Of a stretch of 64,000 nucleotides of DNA, positions 52,460-61,265 are shown piece by piece. The notes beneath the pieces were generated by a model. The model saw only the letters and a program-made list of their open reading frames with translations, was not told where the DNA came from and ran no database searches. A program made the position numbers and the translations under genes. Position 1 is the stretch's first letter. Each line of letters opens with the position of its first letter. The stretch is taken from the NCBI GenBank assembly GCA_025350465.1, contig JANXXU010000024.1:186001-250000 (forward strand), read 5' to 3'. Origin of the DNA: Alphaproteobacteria bacterium (GTDB lineage Bacteria; Pseudomonadota; Alphaproteobacteria; Micropepsales; Micropepsaceae).

Positions 52460-53332
52460 ATGGTTCTGCCGGTACGGCCACGCCGCAGCGTTCTTTATAT
52501 GCCGGGCTCAAATGCCCGGGCGATGGAAAAGGCGGCGGCGCTACCCGCCGACGCCGTAATCCTCGACCTTGAAGACGCCGTCGCACCCGAGGCGAAGGAG
52601 GCCGCTCGGACGCAGGTGTGCGCCATCGTGAAAACCAAGCCATTCGACAAGCGCGAAGTCGTTATCCGCATCAACGGTCTCGACACGCCTTGGGGGCACG
52701 ACGACATGGATGCTGCGGTGGCCGCGGCGCCTGACGCCATCCTCGTTCCAAAGGTGAACGACGGCAGCGACGTTGCGCATGCCAACCAACACCTTGCCCA
52801 GGCGGCGCCTTCGGTCGCCTTGTGGGTCATGATGGAGACGCCAGGGGCAATTTTTCACGCGGAGGAGATTGCGAGTGGCGGCGGACGGCTCGCCTGTTTT
52901 GTTATGGGAACGAACGATCTTATCAAAGAAATGCGCGGGCAACCGACTCCGGGCCGCGAAGGGCTGATGGCGGCGTTGAGCTTGAGTGTGTTGGCCGCTC
53001 GCTCGCACGGACTCGTCGCACTAGATGGCGTCTACAACGAAATTGCCGACGCCAAAGGTTTCGAGGCGATCTGCATTCAGGGGCGCGCGATCGGGTTCGA
53101 CGGCAAGACGTTGATCCACCCTTCGCAGATCGATGCCTGTAATCGCGTTTTTTCGCCGGCGCCCGACGAGATCGCTCGCGCTCGGGCGATCTTGACTGCC
53201 TTCTCTTTGCCCGAGAACAAGGGCAAGGGCGCCATCTCTTTGGACGGGCGCATGGTGGAACTGCTCCATGCCGAAATCGCCAGGCAAACGGTGGCACTCG
53301 CGGATGCAATACAGGAGATGCACAGCTCTTAG
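52460..53332 (+). CDS. HpcH/HpaI-family CoA lyase or thioesterase, Mcl2/CitE-like
   Basis: 290 residues. RRSVLYMPGSNARAMEKAAALPADAVILDLEDAVAPEAKEAAR is the start of the CitE/malyl-CoA lyase family; VVIRINGLDTPWGHDDM carries the substrate-binding Arg, MMETPGAIFHAEEIA the metal-binding Glu, and GKTLIHPSQIDACNRVF the CoA-binding loop. Length and the MGTNDLIKEM segment fit (3S)-malyl-CoA thioesterase (Mcl2) better than the longer L-malyl-CoA lyase Mcl1. In the ethylmalonyl-CoA pathway it would release malate. mch is 1.7 kb downstream and mdh 9.4 kb. Ends before a good terminator. Confidence 0.82.
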   Translation: MVLPVRPRRSVLYMPGSNARAMEKAAALPADAVILDLEDAVAPEAKEAARTQVCAIVKTKPFDKREVVIRINGLDTPWGHDDMDAAVAAAPDAILVPKVNDGSDVAHANQHLAQAAPSVALWVMMETPGAIFHAEEIASGGGRLACFVMGTNDLIKEMRGQPTPGREGLMAALSLSVLAARSHGLVALDGVYNEIADAKGFEAICIQGRAIGFDGKTLIHPSQIDACNRVFSPAPDEIARARAILTAFSLPENKGKGAISLDGRMVELLHAEIARQTVALADAIQEMHSS

Positions 53333-53387
53333 CCTTGGATTTTGGCCCTTTTTGCGCCGTAATTTTTGGAGAACCTTGGTGTCGCTG

Positions 53388-53426
53388 GGCCGCACTCTGG
53401 AAATCGGGGTGCGGCCTGGCTTTTTT
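53388..53426 (+). terminator. Intrinsic terminator after the Mcl2-like gene
   Basis: Stem GGCCGCACTC/GGGTGCGGCC with one G-U pair (arms 53388-53397 and 53407-53416), then TTTTTT at 53421-53426. It isolates the Mcl2-like gene from the TPR genes. Confidence 0.8.
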
Positions 53427-53477
53427 GAGGTCGGTCAGTAAACTCCCGGCCCTTCCAGGGATTGGAACAACAAGGGG

Positions 53478-54161
53478 ATGTCCACGGTGAAGCGTCTTGC
53501 AGCTCTTTTAGTGGGGATCATTGCGGTCACGTCGGTTACCTCGGTTAGGGCGCCGGTCTACGCCATGGGCATTGAGGACGCGCGCGCGCGGGACGCTCAA
53601 CGAGTGAAGCTTGAAGGAGGACTGGGCGACGAGGCCTTGGACGTGAAGAAATACGCTGAGGCGATCGAGCATTATACCAAGGCTATCAACGCCAACGCCT
53701 GCGGCGGCGATTGCGGGAAATACTACTTCAAGCGCGGCCTTGCCTATCAGGGCATGGAAAAATGCGCCGAGGCCGTCGCCGATTACGAAAAGGCCGGCGA
53801 AACGCTGACCGACAATGGCGAACTTTATTTCAACGAGTCGCTCTGCCACAGCGCGTTGAATAAATCGGACTTGGCGCTGGCCGACCTCAACAAGGCGATC
53901 AGGGTCAATCCGGATTCGATGATCTATCACGTCGGCCGCTGCATCGCCCTCTTCAACAAGCAAGACTTCGCCGGCGCGCTGCCCGATTGCGAAGTAACGC
54001 TGACGAGCGCACCGGACGATCAGAAAATGCTCTATGCGGCAGCCATGTCCGCGGAACAGACTGGTGACAAGGCGAAGGCGGCAAAGTTCTACAAGCACTT
54101 GCTTGATCTCGATCACGGCAACACACAGGCGAGCGATGGCCTAAGGCGTGTGGGTAGTTAG
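53478..54161 (+). CDS. Secreted tetratricopeptide-repeat protein 1
   Basis: 227 residues. Signal peptide with KRLAALLVGIIAVTSVTSVRAPVYA. About five TPR units follow (DVKKYAEAIEHYTKAINAN, KYYFKRGLAYQGMEKCAEAVADYEKA, DLALADLNKAIRVNPDS and so on). An alternative GTG start at 53487 is nine bases after AAGGGG and may be the real one, because the ATG at 53478 directly abuts that sequence. TPR proteins in the periplasm act as scaffolds; partners are unknown. It is separate from TPR protein 2 by a terminator. Confidence 0.85.
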   Translation: MSTVKRLAALLVGIIAVTSVTSVRAPVYAMGIEDARARDAQRVKLEGGLGDEALDVKKYAEAIEHYTKAINANACGGDCGKYYFKRGLAYQGMEKCAEAVADYEKAGETLTDNGELYFNESLCHSALNKSDLALADLNKAIRVNPDSMIYHVGRCIALFNKQDFAGALPDCEVTLTSAPDDQKMLYAAAMSAEQTGDKAKAAKFYKHLLDLDHGNTQASDGLRRVGS

Positions 54162-54215
54162 TCGGCCGTGCGATTGGGAACACCTGCGACGTTTGTCCGT
54201 TGGTTCGATGCAGCG

Positions 54216-54245
54216 GCCCTCTAGCGCGAGGGCTGCGGTCGTTTT
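54216..54245 (+). terminator. Intrinsic terminator between the TPR genes
   Basis: Stem GCCCTC (54216-54221) / GAGGGC (54228-54233), loop TAGCGC, followed by TTTT at 54242-54245 after a GC-rich spacer. Confidence 0.5.
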
Positions 54246-54279
54246 GGGCCGCTTGGCCGCCTAAAAGGAGAAAGAAAGA

Positions 54280-54984
54280 ATGATGCGTCTGGTTCTTGCT
54301 CTCTTGCTGTCCTTGGCAGCAATCCCGGCTGCAGTTGCGGCCAACACGCCTCCAGCGCCGGCGGCGCCAGCGACTCCGGTTGTGCCCGTCGTGGCGCCTC
54401 CTGTTCGCTTCGATTGGCAGGGTGAATCCAAAAAGGCCCAGGCCGCACTCAACGCACGGGACTACAAGACAGCCATCGAACTTTTCACCAACGTGATCAA
54501 TTCGGGCCGCCTGCCGCACAACTGGGTGGCGCCGACATTCTATTTGCGCGGCAAATCATACCGCAGCGCGAAGAAATACGATTTGGCGGTCGCCGACTAT
54601 CAGGCCGCGGTGCAGGCAGATCCCAAGCTTGACGTCGCCTACTACGAGCTCGGCGCCTGTTATCAGGAGCTAAACCAACACAACAAGGCGATCGAGGTGT
54701 TCAATCAGGCGATCGCCTTGAAGACAGACAGCGCCGGCTACTTCTACGCGCGCTGCGTCTCGGAGAGTTGGATCAGCAAGTTCGCCGACGCCGCCAATGA
54801 TTGCCGTAAGGCGACCCATTTGAAGCCAGGGGACGCCGATATGCTGGCAACGCTCGGACGCCTCTACGAGGATCAAGGACAAAAGGTCGAGGCGATGGAA
54901 AGTTACAAGGCTGCTCTGGCCATCAATCCAAACCAGCAGGAAGCGAAGGAAGGCATGGCCTTCTTGACCAAGAAGGGCGGCTAA
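54280..54984 (+). CDS. Secreted tetratricopeptide-repeat protein 2
   Basis: 234 residues with a signal peptide (MMRLVLALLLSLAAIPAAVAA) and a short Pro/Ala linker. Three to four TPR motifs follow: NARDYKTAIELFTNVINSG, YDLAVADYQAAVQADPKLDVAYYELGACYQ, HNKAIEVFNQAIALK, and ADMLATLGRLYEDQGQKVEAMESYKAALAINPNQ. AAGGAG is nine bases before the ATG. It is not closely similar in sequence to TPR protein 1 but has the same layout, suggesting ancient duplication. Mch starts 17 nt after the stop. Confidence 0.85.
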   Translation: MMRLVLALLLSLAAIPAAVAANTPPAPAAPATPVVPVVAPPVRFDWQGESKKAQAALNARDYKTAIELFTNVINSGRLPHNWVAPTFYLRGKSYRSAKKYDLAVADYQAAVQADPKLDVAYYELGACYQELNQHNKAIEVFNQAIALKTDSAGYFYARCVSESWISKFADAANDCRKATHLKPGDADMLATLGRLYEDQGQKVEAMESYKAALAINPNQQEAKEGMAFLTKKGG

Positions 54985-55001
54985 CGCTACGTCAGGGCGC
55001 G

Positions 55002-56054
55002 ATGACGAGCGGCGCCGCCGGAAATTTCTTCGAAGACTTTCGCGCCGGCCAGATTTTGCAGCACGGGCCGGCGCGTAGCGTAAGCGTCGGCGACGTTGCG
55101 CTTTATACCGCTCTCTATGGCGGACGCTTTGCACCACAATCCTCCGATGTGTTTGCGCGCAGCCTGGGGCTTCCCGGCGCGCCGCTTGATGATCTTCTCG
55201 TCTTTCATCTCGTGTTCGGAAAAACGGTACCCGAGGTCTCGTTGAATGCGATCGCCAATCTCGGTTACGCCGAGTGCCGCTTTCTGAAACCAGTTTTTCC
55301 CGGCGACACGCTGAGCGCGCGATCCGAAGTGCTGGGTATGCGCGAGAACACCAACCGCGAAACCGGGATCGTCTATGTGCGCTCGACCGGGTTCAATCAA
55401 AACGACGAACAGGTGTTGAGTTATGCGCGCTGGGTCATGGTGCGCAAACGTTCCGCAGAGAAGGACGTGCCAAACGGTCAAGTCCCGAAACTGGCGACGG
55501 TCGTCGAACCGCATGAGTCGACTATGGACCCTCGGGTGACGTTCGAAGCCTTTGACCGGGGCGCCAGCGGCGGATCGCTCTACTTCGAGGACTATGCGAT
55601 CGGAGCGCGGATCGATCACGGCGACGCCATGACCGTCGAAGAGGCGGAGCACATGATGGCGACGCGGCTCTATCACAACACCGCGCGAGTTCATTTCAAC
55701 GCCCATGCCGAGAAGCAAGGACGCTTTGGGCGGCGCATCGTTTATGGCGGACACGTTATTTCAATTGCGCGGGCGCTCAGTTTCAACGGTCTGGCGAACG
55801 CTTGGTTCGTGAGCGCGATCAATGCCGGACGCCATGTCGCGCCCTGTTTCGGTGGCGACACCGTTTATGCGTGGAGCGAAATTATCGGTGCGGCACAGGC
55901 TCCCTCGCGCGACGACATGGGGTATTTACGCGTTCGAACCGTCGCGACGAAAGATCGTTCTTGCGCCGATTTTCCGGACAGGAGCGGGGACGGTGGATAT
56001 GATCCCGCTGTTATCCTCGATCTCGATTATTGGGTCTTGATGCCAAGGGCTTGA
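55002..56054 (+). CDS. mch: Mesaconyl-CoA hydratase (beta-methylmalyl-CoA dehydratase)
   Basis: 350 residues, a double hot-dog (MaoC-like) enzyme. Half 1: GNFFEDFRAGQILQHGPARSVSVGDVALYTALYGGRFAPQSSDVFARSLGLP and FGKTVPEVSLNAIANLGYAECRFLKPVFPGDTL. Half 2: LYFEDYAIGARIDHGDAMTVEEAEHMMATRLYHNTARVHFN and FGRRIVYGGHVISIARALSFNGLANAW. The sequence closely matches the Rhodobacter Mch as I recall it. It interconverts mesaconyl-CoA and beta-methylmalyl-CoA in the ethylmalonyl-CoA pathway. The key enzyme crotonyl-CoA carboxylase/reductase is not in this window. Confidence 0.93.
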   Translation: MTSGAAGNFFEDFRAGQILQHGPARSVSVGDVALYTALYGGRFAPQSSDVFARSLGLPGAPLDDLLVFHLVFGKTVPEVSLNAIANLGYAECRFLKPVFPGDTLSARSEVLGMRENTNRETGIVYVRSTGFNQNDEQVLSYARWVMVRKRSAEKDVPNGQVPKLATVVEPHESTMDPRVTFEAFDRGASGGSLYFEDYAIGARIDHGDAMTVEEAEHMMATRLYHNTARVHFNAHAEKQGRFGRRIVYGGHVISIARALSFNGLANAWFVSAINAGRHVAPCFGGDTVYAWSEIIGAAQAPSRDDMGYLRVRTVATKDRSCADFPDRSGDGGYDPAVILDLDYWVLMPRA

Positions 56055-56056
56055 GC

Positions 56057-57439
56057 ATGCGCGTTCGATTGGCATTCGCGGCCGTGGTGACATGCGGCGC
56101 GGTGATCGGTGCTGCCGTCGAGCGCGCCGGCGCTTGGGATATCATTCAATCGGGCGTCGTGCTGGAGGCACCAGAATGCGTGTCGTGGGGCGCGGGACGC
56201 GTTGATTGCTTTGTGCGCCTGTCGAACGGGCATTTGAACTGGATCATTTACGCGCAAGGGACGTGGTCGCCGGCGCAAGATTTGGGCGGCGACTTGCCGG
56301 TGCCAGTCAGCTGCGTCATTCGTGGACCGGGCGGCATCAATTGCTTTGCACCGTCGGCCAAAGGCGTGCTCGCCGAAATCCATCTCAATGGCACGAAATG
56401 GAGCGCATGGGCCTCGCTCGGTGGCGAACTTGCGGTAGGGCGCGCGTCGTGTGTCGCGCTGGGCCGGGACCACATCGCCTGTTTCGCCCGCGGGCGGCGC
56501 GGGCAGTTGATGTCGCGCAGTTGGGATGGCGGTGCGGCGTGGAACGAGTGGCGCGATCTGGGCGGCGCGTTCAGCGGCGATCCAAGTTGCGTTGCGCTCG
56601 GAGCGCGCGTTGCCTGTTACGGCCGTGGGCCAAGCGGGCAATTGGTGGCCTACCTGCCGAACGATGCGGGAAACGCCGGCGCTTGGGTTACCTACGGCGG
56701 ACAGGTCGAAGGCCGTCCTTCATGCAACGCGTTGAATGCCACCGATGTCGCCTGCGCGGTGCGTGGTGCAGGTCAGCGACTGTTGTTGTTGCGCGGAACG
56801 GCGATCGCCGGACAGGCGAGCGGCAAACTGGTCACGAGCGGTGACCAAGCGACGAGCGATCCTGCGTGCGTTGCGAGTGCGACCGGCCTCACCTGTTTCG
56901 TGCGCGATTCGAACCGCCGTCTGTTGCGCCGGACAATTGCTGCGAACGGCGATATGTCCGACGGCAGAAAGCTCGAGGATGCACCGGAATCGATGGGCGT
57001 CACCTGCCTATCGATACAAAACGGCGCCTTCGCCTGCCTTGTCGTCGACACGGAGCGGCGCCTGCAATTTGCGATCGGCGGCGATCTCAACGGCTCGCAA
57101 GCGGCGGTAAGCGACGCTTCGGGCGCCGACGAGAGTCCCGTCGGAAACTGGTACCTCTCGAGCTTGGAGACGAACGCGCTCTGCCATGTGCAGCTGTTCG
57201 CCGACGAAGAAGGTGGCGCCAAGCGCCTCACTTTCGGTCGGGATTGCGTCGATCTGCCAGGCGTTTCGCGCGCTTCGCTGTGGGAGGCCGATGAAGATCT
57301 GCTTCAGTTCATGACGCCGCGCGGGCGTCCGGTGGTGCGCTTCCGTTTGACGCGTTCAGGGCGTTGGATCAGCCCGATGCCGCGGATGCCGTACATGCTG
57401 TCGCGCGATCGGCCGGAAGGGGCAGGGAACGAGCGGTGA
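56057..57439 (+). CDS. Secreted seven-repeat beta-propeller protein with a C-terminal AprI/Inh-like domain
   Basis: 460 residues from ATG 56057, with a signal peptide (AFAAVVTCGAVIGAAVERAGA). Residues 30-355 hold seven repeats of about 45 residues. Each has a C-x(7-10)-C pair (ECVSWGAGRVDCF, SCVIRGPGGINCF, SCVALGRDHIACF, SCVALGARVACY, SCNALNATDVACA, ACVASATGLTCF, TCLSIQNGAFACL) and several have W-x-x-W/G-G, as in lectin-like propellers. Residues about 365-450 (VGNWYLSSLETNALCHVQLFA...FGRDCVDLPG) resemble the AprI/Inh metalloprotease-inhibitor fold with its paired cysteines. Role: possibly glycan binding plus protease inhibition at the cell surface. Stop overlaps the DgkA-like start (GTGA). 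Confidence 0.75.
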   Translation: MRVRLAFAAVVTCGAVIGAAVERAGAWDIIQSGVVLEAPECVSWGAGRVDCFVRLSNGHLNWIIYAQGTWSPAQDLGGDLPVPVSCVIRGPGGINCFAPSAKGVLAEIHLNGTKWSAWASLGGELAVGRASCVALGRDHIACFARGRRGQLMSRSWDGGAAWNEWRDLGGAFSGDPSCVALGARVACYGRGPSGQLVAYLPNDAGNAGAWVTYGGQVEGRPSCNALNATDVACAVRGAGQRLLLLRGTAIAGQASGKLVTSGDQATSDPACVASATGLTCFVRDSNRRLLRRTIAANGDMSDGRKLEDAPESMGVTCLSIQNGAFACLVVDTERRLQFAIGGDLNGSQAAVSDASGADESPVGNWYLSSLETNALCHVQLFADEEGGAKRLTFGRDCVDLPGVSRASLWEADEDLLQFMTPRGRPVVRFRLTRSGRWISPMPRMPYMLSRDRPEGAGNER

Positions 57440-57837
57440 GCGACCCGGGGCGTAGCGATCGCGCGTTTACGATCGCGGCGAGACTTAAGAGCATCGGCCA
57501 CGCGTTCGATGGACTGCGTCTGATGCTACGCACGCAGCACAATGCGTGGCTCCATCTGACGGCAACTGTAGTCGTCGTCGCCGCCGGGCTACTCCTGGGC
57601 CTTACCGGCGAGGCTTGGATGGCGTTGATCCTCGCCATTGTGATCGTTTGGGTCGCCGAAGCTCTCAACACCGCGTTCGAGCTCCTTTGCGACGTCGCTT
57701 CGCCGGATTTTCATCCGGTCGTGAAAGCGGCCAAGGACGTGGCGGCTGGCGCAGTACTCCTCAGTGCGATGGGGGCGGCTATCGTTGGAACCATCGTCTT
57801 TCTGCCGCGGGTTATTCGGCTTATCGCGTTGAATTGA
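57436..57837 (+). CDS. Diacylglycerol/undecaprenol kinase family protein
   Basis: 133 residues from GTG 57436, which overlaps the previous stop. The DgkA family (Gram-positive-like variant) is shown by HAFDGLRLMLRTQHNAWLHLTATVVVVAAGLLLGL, the ATP/Mg site WVAEALNTAFELLCD and FHPVVKAAKDVAAGAVLLSAMGAAIVG. Three transmembrane helices form the trimeric enzyme, which phosphorylates undecaprenol or diacylglycerol with ATP. The Glu-rich motif E-x2-N-x2-F-E is intact. Confidence 0.88.
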   Translation: MSDPGRSDRAFTIAARLKSIGHAFDGLRLMLRTQHNAWLHLTATVVVVAAGLLLGLTGEAWMALILAIVIVWVAEALNTAFELLCDVASPDFHPVVKAAKDVAAGAVLLSAMGAAIVGTIVFLPRVIRLIALN

Positions 57838-57917
57838 ACGTGGCGTTGGAGCCGCGCCCGCGACAGTGCTAAACAGCCGCCAAACGGGCGCCGAGCGCGC
57901 CATCCAGGAGGATCCAC

Positions 57918-59420
57918 ATGGCGCGAGAACTGAACCACTTCATCGGCGGCAAACAAGTCAAAGGAACAAGCGGACGCTTCGGCGACGTCTTCAACCCGAC
58001 CACCGGTGAGGTTCAAGCACGCACGCCGTTCGCGACGGGGGGCGAAGTGCGCAACGCGGTCGACTCTGCGCAACGCGCCTTTCCGGAATGGGCGGCGCAG
58101 AACCCGCAAAAACGCGCGCGTGTGATGTTCAATTTCAAGGCGCTGGTCGAAAAGCACATGGACGAACTCGCCCATATGCTGTCGTCGGAACACGGCAAGG
58201 TCATTGCCGATTCCAAGGGCGACATCCAACGCGGACTCGAGGTGATCGAATTCGCATGCGGCATTCCCCATTTGATGAAGGGCGAATACACCGAAAGCGC
58301 GGGCACCGGGATCGACGTCTATTCGATGCGCCAGCCGTTGGGCGTCGTCGCCGGCATCACGCCATTCAACTTTCCGGCGATGATTCCGATGTGGATGTTC
58401 GGCGTCGCCATCGCCGCCGGCAACACGTTCGTCTGCAAACCCAGCGAAAAAGATCCGAGCGTTCCGTTGCGCTTGGCTGAGCTTTTCATGGAAGCGGGCG
58501 CGCCGGCCGGCGTGCTCAATGTCATCAACGGCGATAAGGAAGCGGTCGATGCGATCCTCAAGGATCCCGACATTCGCGCAGTGAGTTTCGTCGGTTCGAC
58601 CGTCGTTGCCGAGCATGTCTTTACGACCGGGACAGCGCACGGTAAGCGGGTGCAGGCGATGGGCGGGGCGAAGAACCACGCGATCATCATGCCGGATGCC
58701 GATCTCGACCAAGTCGTCGACGATCTGATCGGCGCGGGTTACGGCTCGGCGGGCGAGCGTTGCATGGCGATCGCGGTCGCCGTGCCGGTGACAGACAAAC
58801 TCGGCGACGAGTTGGTCAAGCGGCTCAAGCCGCGAGTCGAAGCGCTCAAGGTCGCGCCATCGACGGATCCGGACGCGAATTACGGGCCCATGGTCACGCG
58901 CGAGCACCGCGACAAGGTGAAAGCCTATATCGACATGGGCGTGAAGGAAGGCGCGGAACTCGTCGTCGACGGACGCGAATTTCGCATGCAAGGCTATGAG
59001 AAAGGGTTCTTCCTCGGCGGCTCGTTGTTCGATCACGTCAAGCCGAACATGAAGACCTACCAAGACGAAATATTTGGCCCCGTGCTTCAGGTGGTGCGGG
59101 CGAAAACCTTCGACGAAGCGGCCGCCCTACCGTCGAAACATCAATACGGCAACGGCGTCGCGATCTTCACGCGCGACGGCGACGCGGCGCGCGAGTTCGC
59201 GGCGCGGGTGCAGGTCGGCATGGTTGGGATCAACGTGCCGATCCCGGTGCCGCTCGCCTATCACACCTTCGGCGGCTGGAAGCGTTCGGCCTTCGGCGAC
59301 GTCAATCAGCATGGCCCAGAGGGCGTGCGCTTTTTCACCAAGATCAAGACAGTGACGGCGCGCTGGCCCAAAGGCGGCGCGCGCGAAGGTTCGAGCTTTG
59401 TCATTCCGACGATGCGGTAG
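57918..59420 (+). CDS. mmsA: CoA-acylating methylmalonate-semialdehyde dehydrogenase
   Basis: 500 residues, aldehyde dehydrogenase fold. LNHFIGGKQVKGTSGRFGDVFNPTTGEVQ begins as in MmsA/IolA. NAD site GAGYGSAGERCMA with nucleophile C282 and the FVGSTVVAEHVF helix are present. Unlike other ALDHs it makes a CoA ester (propionyl-CoA or acetyl-CoA) in valine, thymine or inositol breakdown. AGGAGG stands six bases before the ATG. Propionyl-CoA made here would feed the methylmalonyl-CoA route. The neighbours are unrelated. Confidence 0.95.
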   Translation: MARELNHFIGGKQVKGTSGRFGDVFNPTTGEVQARTPFATGGEVRNAVDSAQRAFPEWAAQNPQKRARVMFNFKALVEKHMDELAHMLSSEHGKVIADSKGDIQRGLEVIEFACGIPHLMKGEYTESAGTGIDVYSMRQPLGVVAGITPFNFPAMIPMWMFGVAIAAGNTFVCKPSEKDPSVPLRLAELFMEAGAPAGVLNVINGDKEAVDAILKDPDIRAVSFVGSTVVAEHVFTTGTAHGKRVQAMGGAKNHAIIMPDADLDQVVDDLIGAGYGSAGERCMAIAVAVPVTDKLGDELVKRLKPRVEALKVAPSTDPDANYGPMVTREHRDKVKAYIDMGVKEGAELVVDGREFRMQGYEKGFFLGGSLFDHVKPNMKTYQDEIFGPVLQVVRAKTFDEAAALPSKHQYGNGVAIFTRDGDAAREFAARVQVGMVGINVPIPVPLAYHTFGGWKRSAFGDVNQHGPEGVRFFTKIKTVTARWPKGGAREGSSFVIPTMR

Positions 59421-59424
59421 GCGC

Positions 59425-60060
59425 ATGACTCGGATTGCTCTTGCTTCACTGATCTGCGCGGTCGCAGTCGCGTTCCTGCCAAGCGCTTTGGCGCGACCGA
59501 GTTTCGATTGCGCCAAGGCGCAGTCGGCTTCGGAAAAGGAAGTCTGCCGCGTTCCCGAGCTGCAATGGTTCGACCGGCAAGTCAGCCGAATTTATGCGCA
59601 GGTCAAGGCCAAAGGCGACGCGAGCGTGGTCGTCGATCAGCGCGCATTTCTTTCCCGCCGCGAACGGTGCGGCGCGAATCTGGAATGCCTTGAAGCGGCT
59701 TATGGCGATCGTTTGAAGGCCATTGGCAAACTCAGCGACATCACCGATGCGGTGGGTGAATTCCGGCCGACGGCATTTGGCGGCTCTTTGTGGGTCGTGC
59801 GCTTCGGCTTCACGGCCGCGATCAAGATCCTCACCGTCGGCGATGCCGGCCACACTTGCGTGTTCGAGACCGACAATGCGACGCAGACCGGCAAGGGCAT
59901 TCTCAAAGCCGTCGAGGCCGCTGACCGGGGCACGTGCCGGCTCAATGTGATGCCGGACCAAGACGACGAAAACAATCTGCTCGTCGAAACGCACAACTGC
60001 CAAAGCTATTGCGGCATGCGCGCAATCATGGACGGGGCCTATTGGCGCGCCGGCCCCTGA
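59425..60060 (+). CDS. Secreted LprI-N-like protein
   Basis: 211 residues from ATG 59425, with the signal peptide IALASLICAVAVAFLPSALA. PSFDCAKAQSASEKEVCRVPELQWFDRQVSRIYAQVKAK and FLSRRERCGANLECLEAAYGDRLKAI match the lysozyme-inhibitor LprI N-terminal domain (DUF1311-type), with four conserved cysteines. The C-terminal half is a second domain of unknown fold with five further cysteines. It may bind lysozyme-type hydrolases in the periplasm. A strong terminator follows. Confidence 0.82.
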   Translation: MTRIALASLICAVAVAFLPSALARPSFDCAKAQSASEKEVCRVPELQWFDRQVSRIYAQVKAKGDASVVVDQRAFLSRRERCGANLECLEAAYGDRLKAIGKLSDITDAVGEFRPTAFGGSLWVVRFGFTAAIKILTVGDAGHTCVFETDNATQTGKGILKAVEAADRGTCRLNVMPDQDDENNLLVETHNCQSYCGMRAIMDGAYWRAGP

Positions 60061-60100
60061 GGCGTTGACCCGAGCCTTGCCGTGCCGTTAAGCCATGCCG

Positions 60101-60125
60101 GGCTCGCCTGGTCGCGAGCCTTTTT
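60101..60125 (+). terminator. Intrinsic terminator after the LprI-like gene
   Basis: Stem GGCTCGC (60101-60107) and GCGAGCC (60114-60120) with a 6-nt loop, then TTTTT (60121-60125). Well formed. Confidence 0.85.
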
Positions 60126-60143
60126 CTCGAGGCGTATATCGAT

Positions 60144-61250
60144 ATGGCAGTGGGCCTGCTCGAGCGTTACCGCGCCACAGTCGCGGAAGGTCGGTTGACA
60201 GGCGACGCGGCACAAGAGCGCGTCGCCGTCGCGCTTGACACCCTTGCGGTCGAGCTCGCCGCGCAGCGGCCGGCCAAACGCTCGCTCTTCGGTCGTCGTA
60301 ACGGCGCCGCGGGCGTTCGTGGGCTCTACATCCACGGCCCTGTCGGACGCGGCAAGTCCATGTTGATGGATATGTTCTTCGAAACCGCCGCAGTCGCTGC
60401 CAAGCGCCGGGTGCATTTTCAGGAATTCATGGCCGAGGTGCACCGAGGGGTAAAAGCGTGGCGCGACAAGGATGCCGACGATCCGGTCGGCAAAATTGCG
60501 CGCGACATTTCGGTCGAGATCGGTCTTTTGTGTTTCGACGAGTTTCAGGTCAGCGACATCGCCGATGCGATGATCCTGAGTCGTTTATTCAAAGCCTTGT
60601 TCGACGAACGCGTTGCGGTCGTCGCAACCTCGAATCGCGCGCCTGACGAGCTTTATGAAAACGGTATCAATCGGCAGCTGTTCCTGCCGGCGATTGCGCT
60701 GATCGAAGAGCGAATGCAGGTCATAGAGTTGGATGGGCCGATCGACTACCGCCTCGCGAAGCTCGATCGCGCGCATGTCTATTTCACGCCGATAAACATG
60801 GAGAGCGATGCCGCGCTCGATGACGTGTGGCACGACCTGACCGGTATCGGGCACGGAGCGCCGGGAAGCGTGTCCACTCTTGGACGGCAGGTTGCCGTGC
60901 CCGAGCAGGCAAAAGGCGTCGCGCGCTTTACCTTCGACGATCTTTGCGTCGCCGCGCTCGGCCCGAACGATTACCTGGCGCTGGCCGAGGCGTTCCACGC
61001 GATCGTGCTGAAAGGCGTACCGGTCATCCGACCGGATCAGCGCAACGAGGCAAAGCGCTTCGTCACGCTGATCGATGCGCTCTATGAGCGCGGCGTCAAA
61101 CTGGTTTGTTCGGCGGCCGTGCCGCCCTCAGCGCTTTATCCGGCTGGCGACGGCGTACGCGAGTTTGAACGCGCTACGTCACGGCTTATTGAGATGCAAA
61201 GTACCGACTATCTTGCGCGCGCTCATCAGCCGCGCGCAGCGCACGGCTGA
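60144..61250 (+). CDS. zapE: Cell division protein ZapE (AFG1-type AAA ATPase)
   Basis: 368 residues. Walker A YIHGPVGRGKSMLMD, Walker B LLCFDEFQVSDIADAMIL and sensor VAVVATSNRAPDELYENGINRQLFLPAI are characteristic of AFG1/ZapE. It destabilises FtsZ bundles at the division site and is needed under heat or low oxygen in E. coli. No Z-ring gene is nearby. mdh follows 1.4 kb downstream. Confidence 0.95.
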   Translation: MAVGLLERYRATVAEGRLTGDAAQERVAVALDTLAVELAAQRPAKRSLFGRRNGAAGVRGLYIHGPVGRGKSMLMDMFFETAAVAAKRRVHFQEFMAEVHRGVKAWRDKDADDPVGKIARDISVEIGLLCFDEFQVSDIADAMILSRLFKALFDERVAVVATSNRAPDELYENGINRQLFLPAIALIEERMQVIELDGPIDYRLAKLDRAHVYFTPINMESDAALDDVWHDLTGIGHGAPGSVSTLGRQVAVPEQAKGVARFTFDDLCVAALGPNDYLALAEAFHAIVLKGVPVIRPDQRNEAKRFVTLIDALYERGVKLVCSAAVPPSALYPAGDGVREFERATSRLIEMQSTDYLARAHQPRAAHG

Positions 61251-61265
61251 TCGGCTCAATAATCC

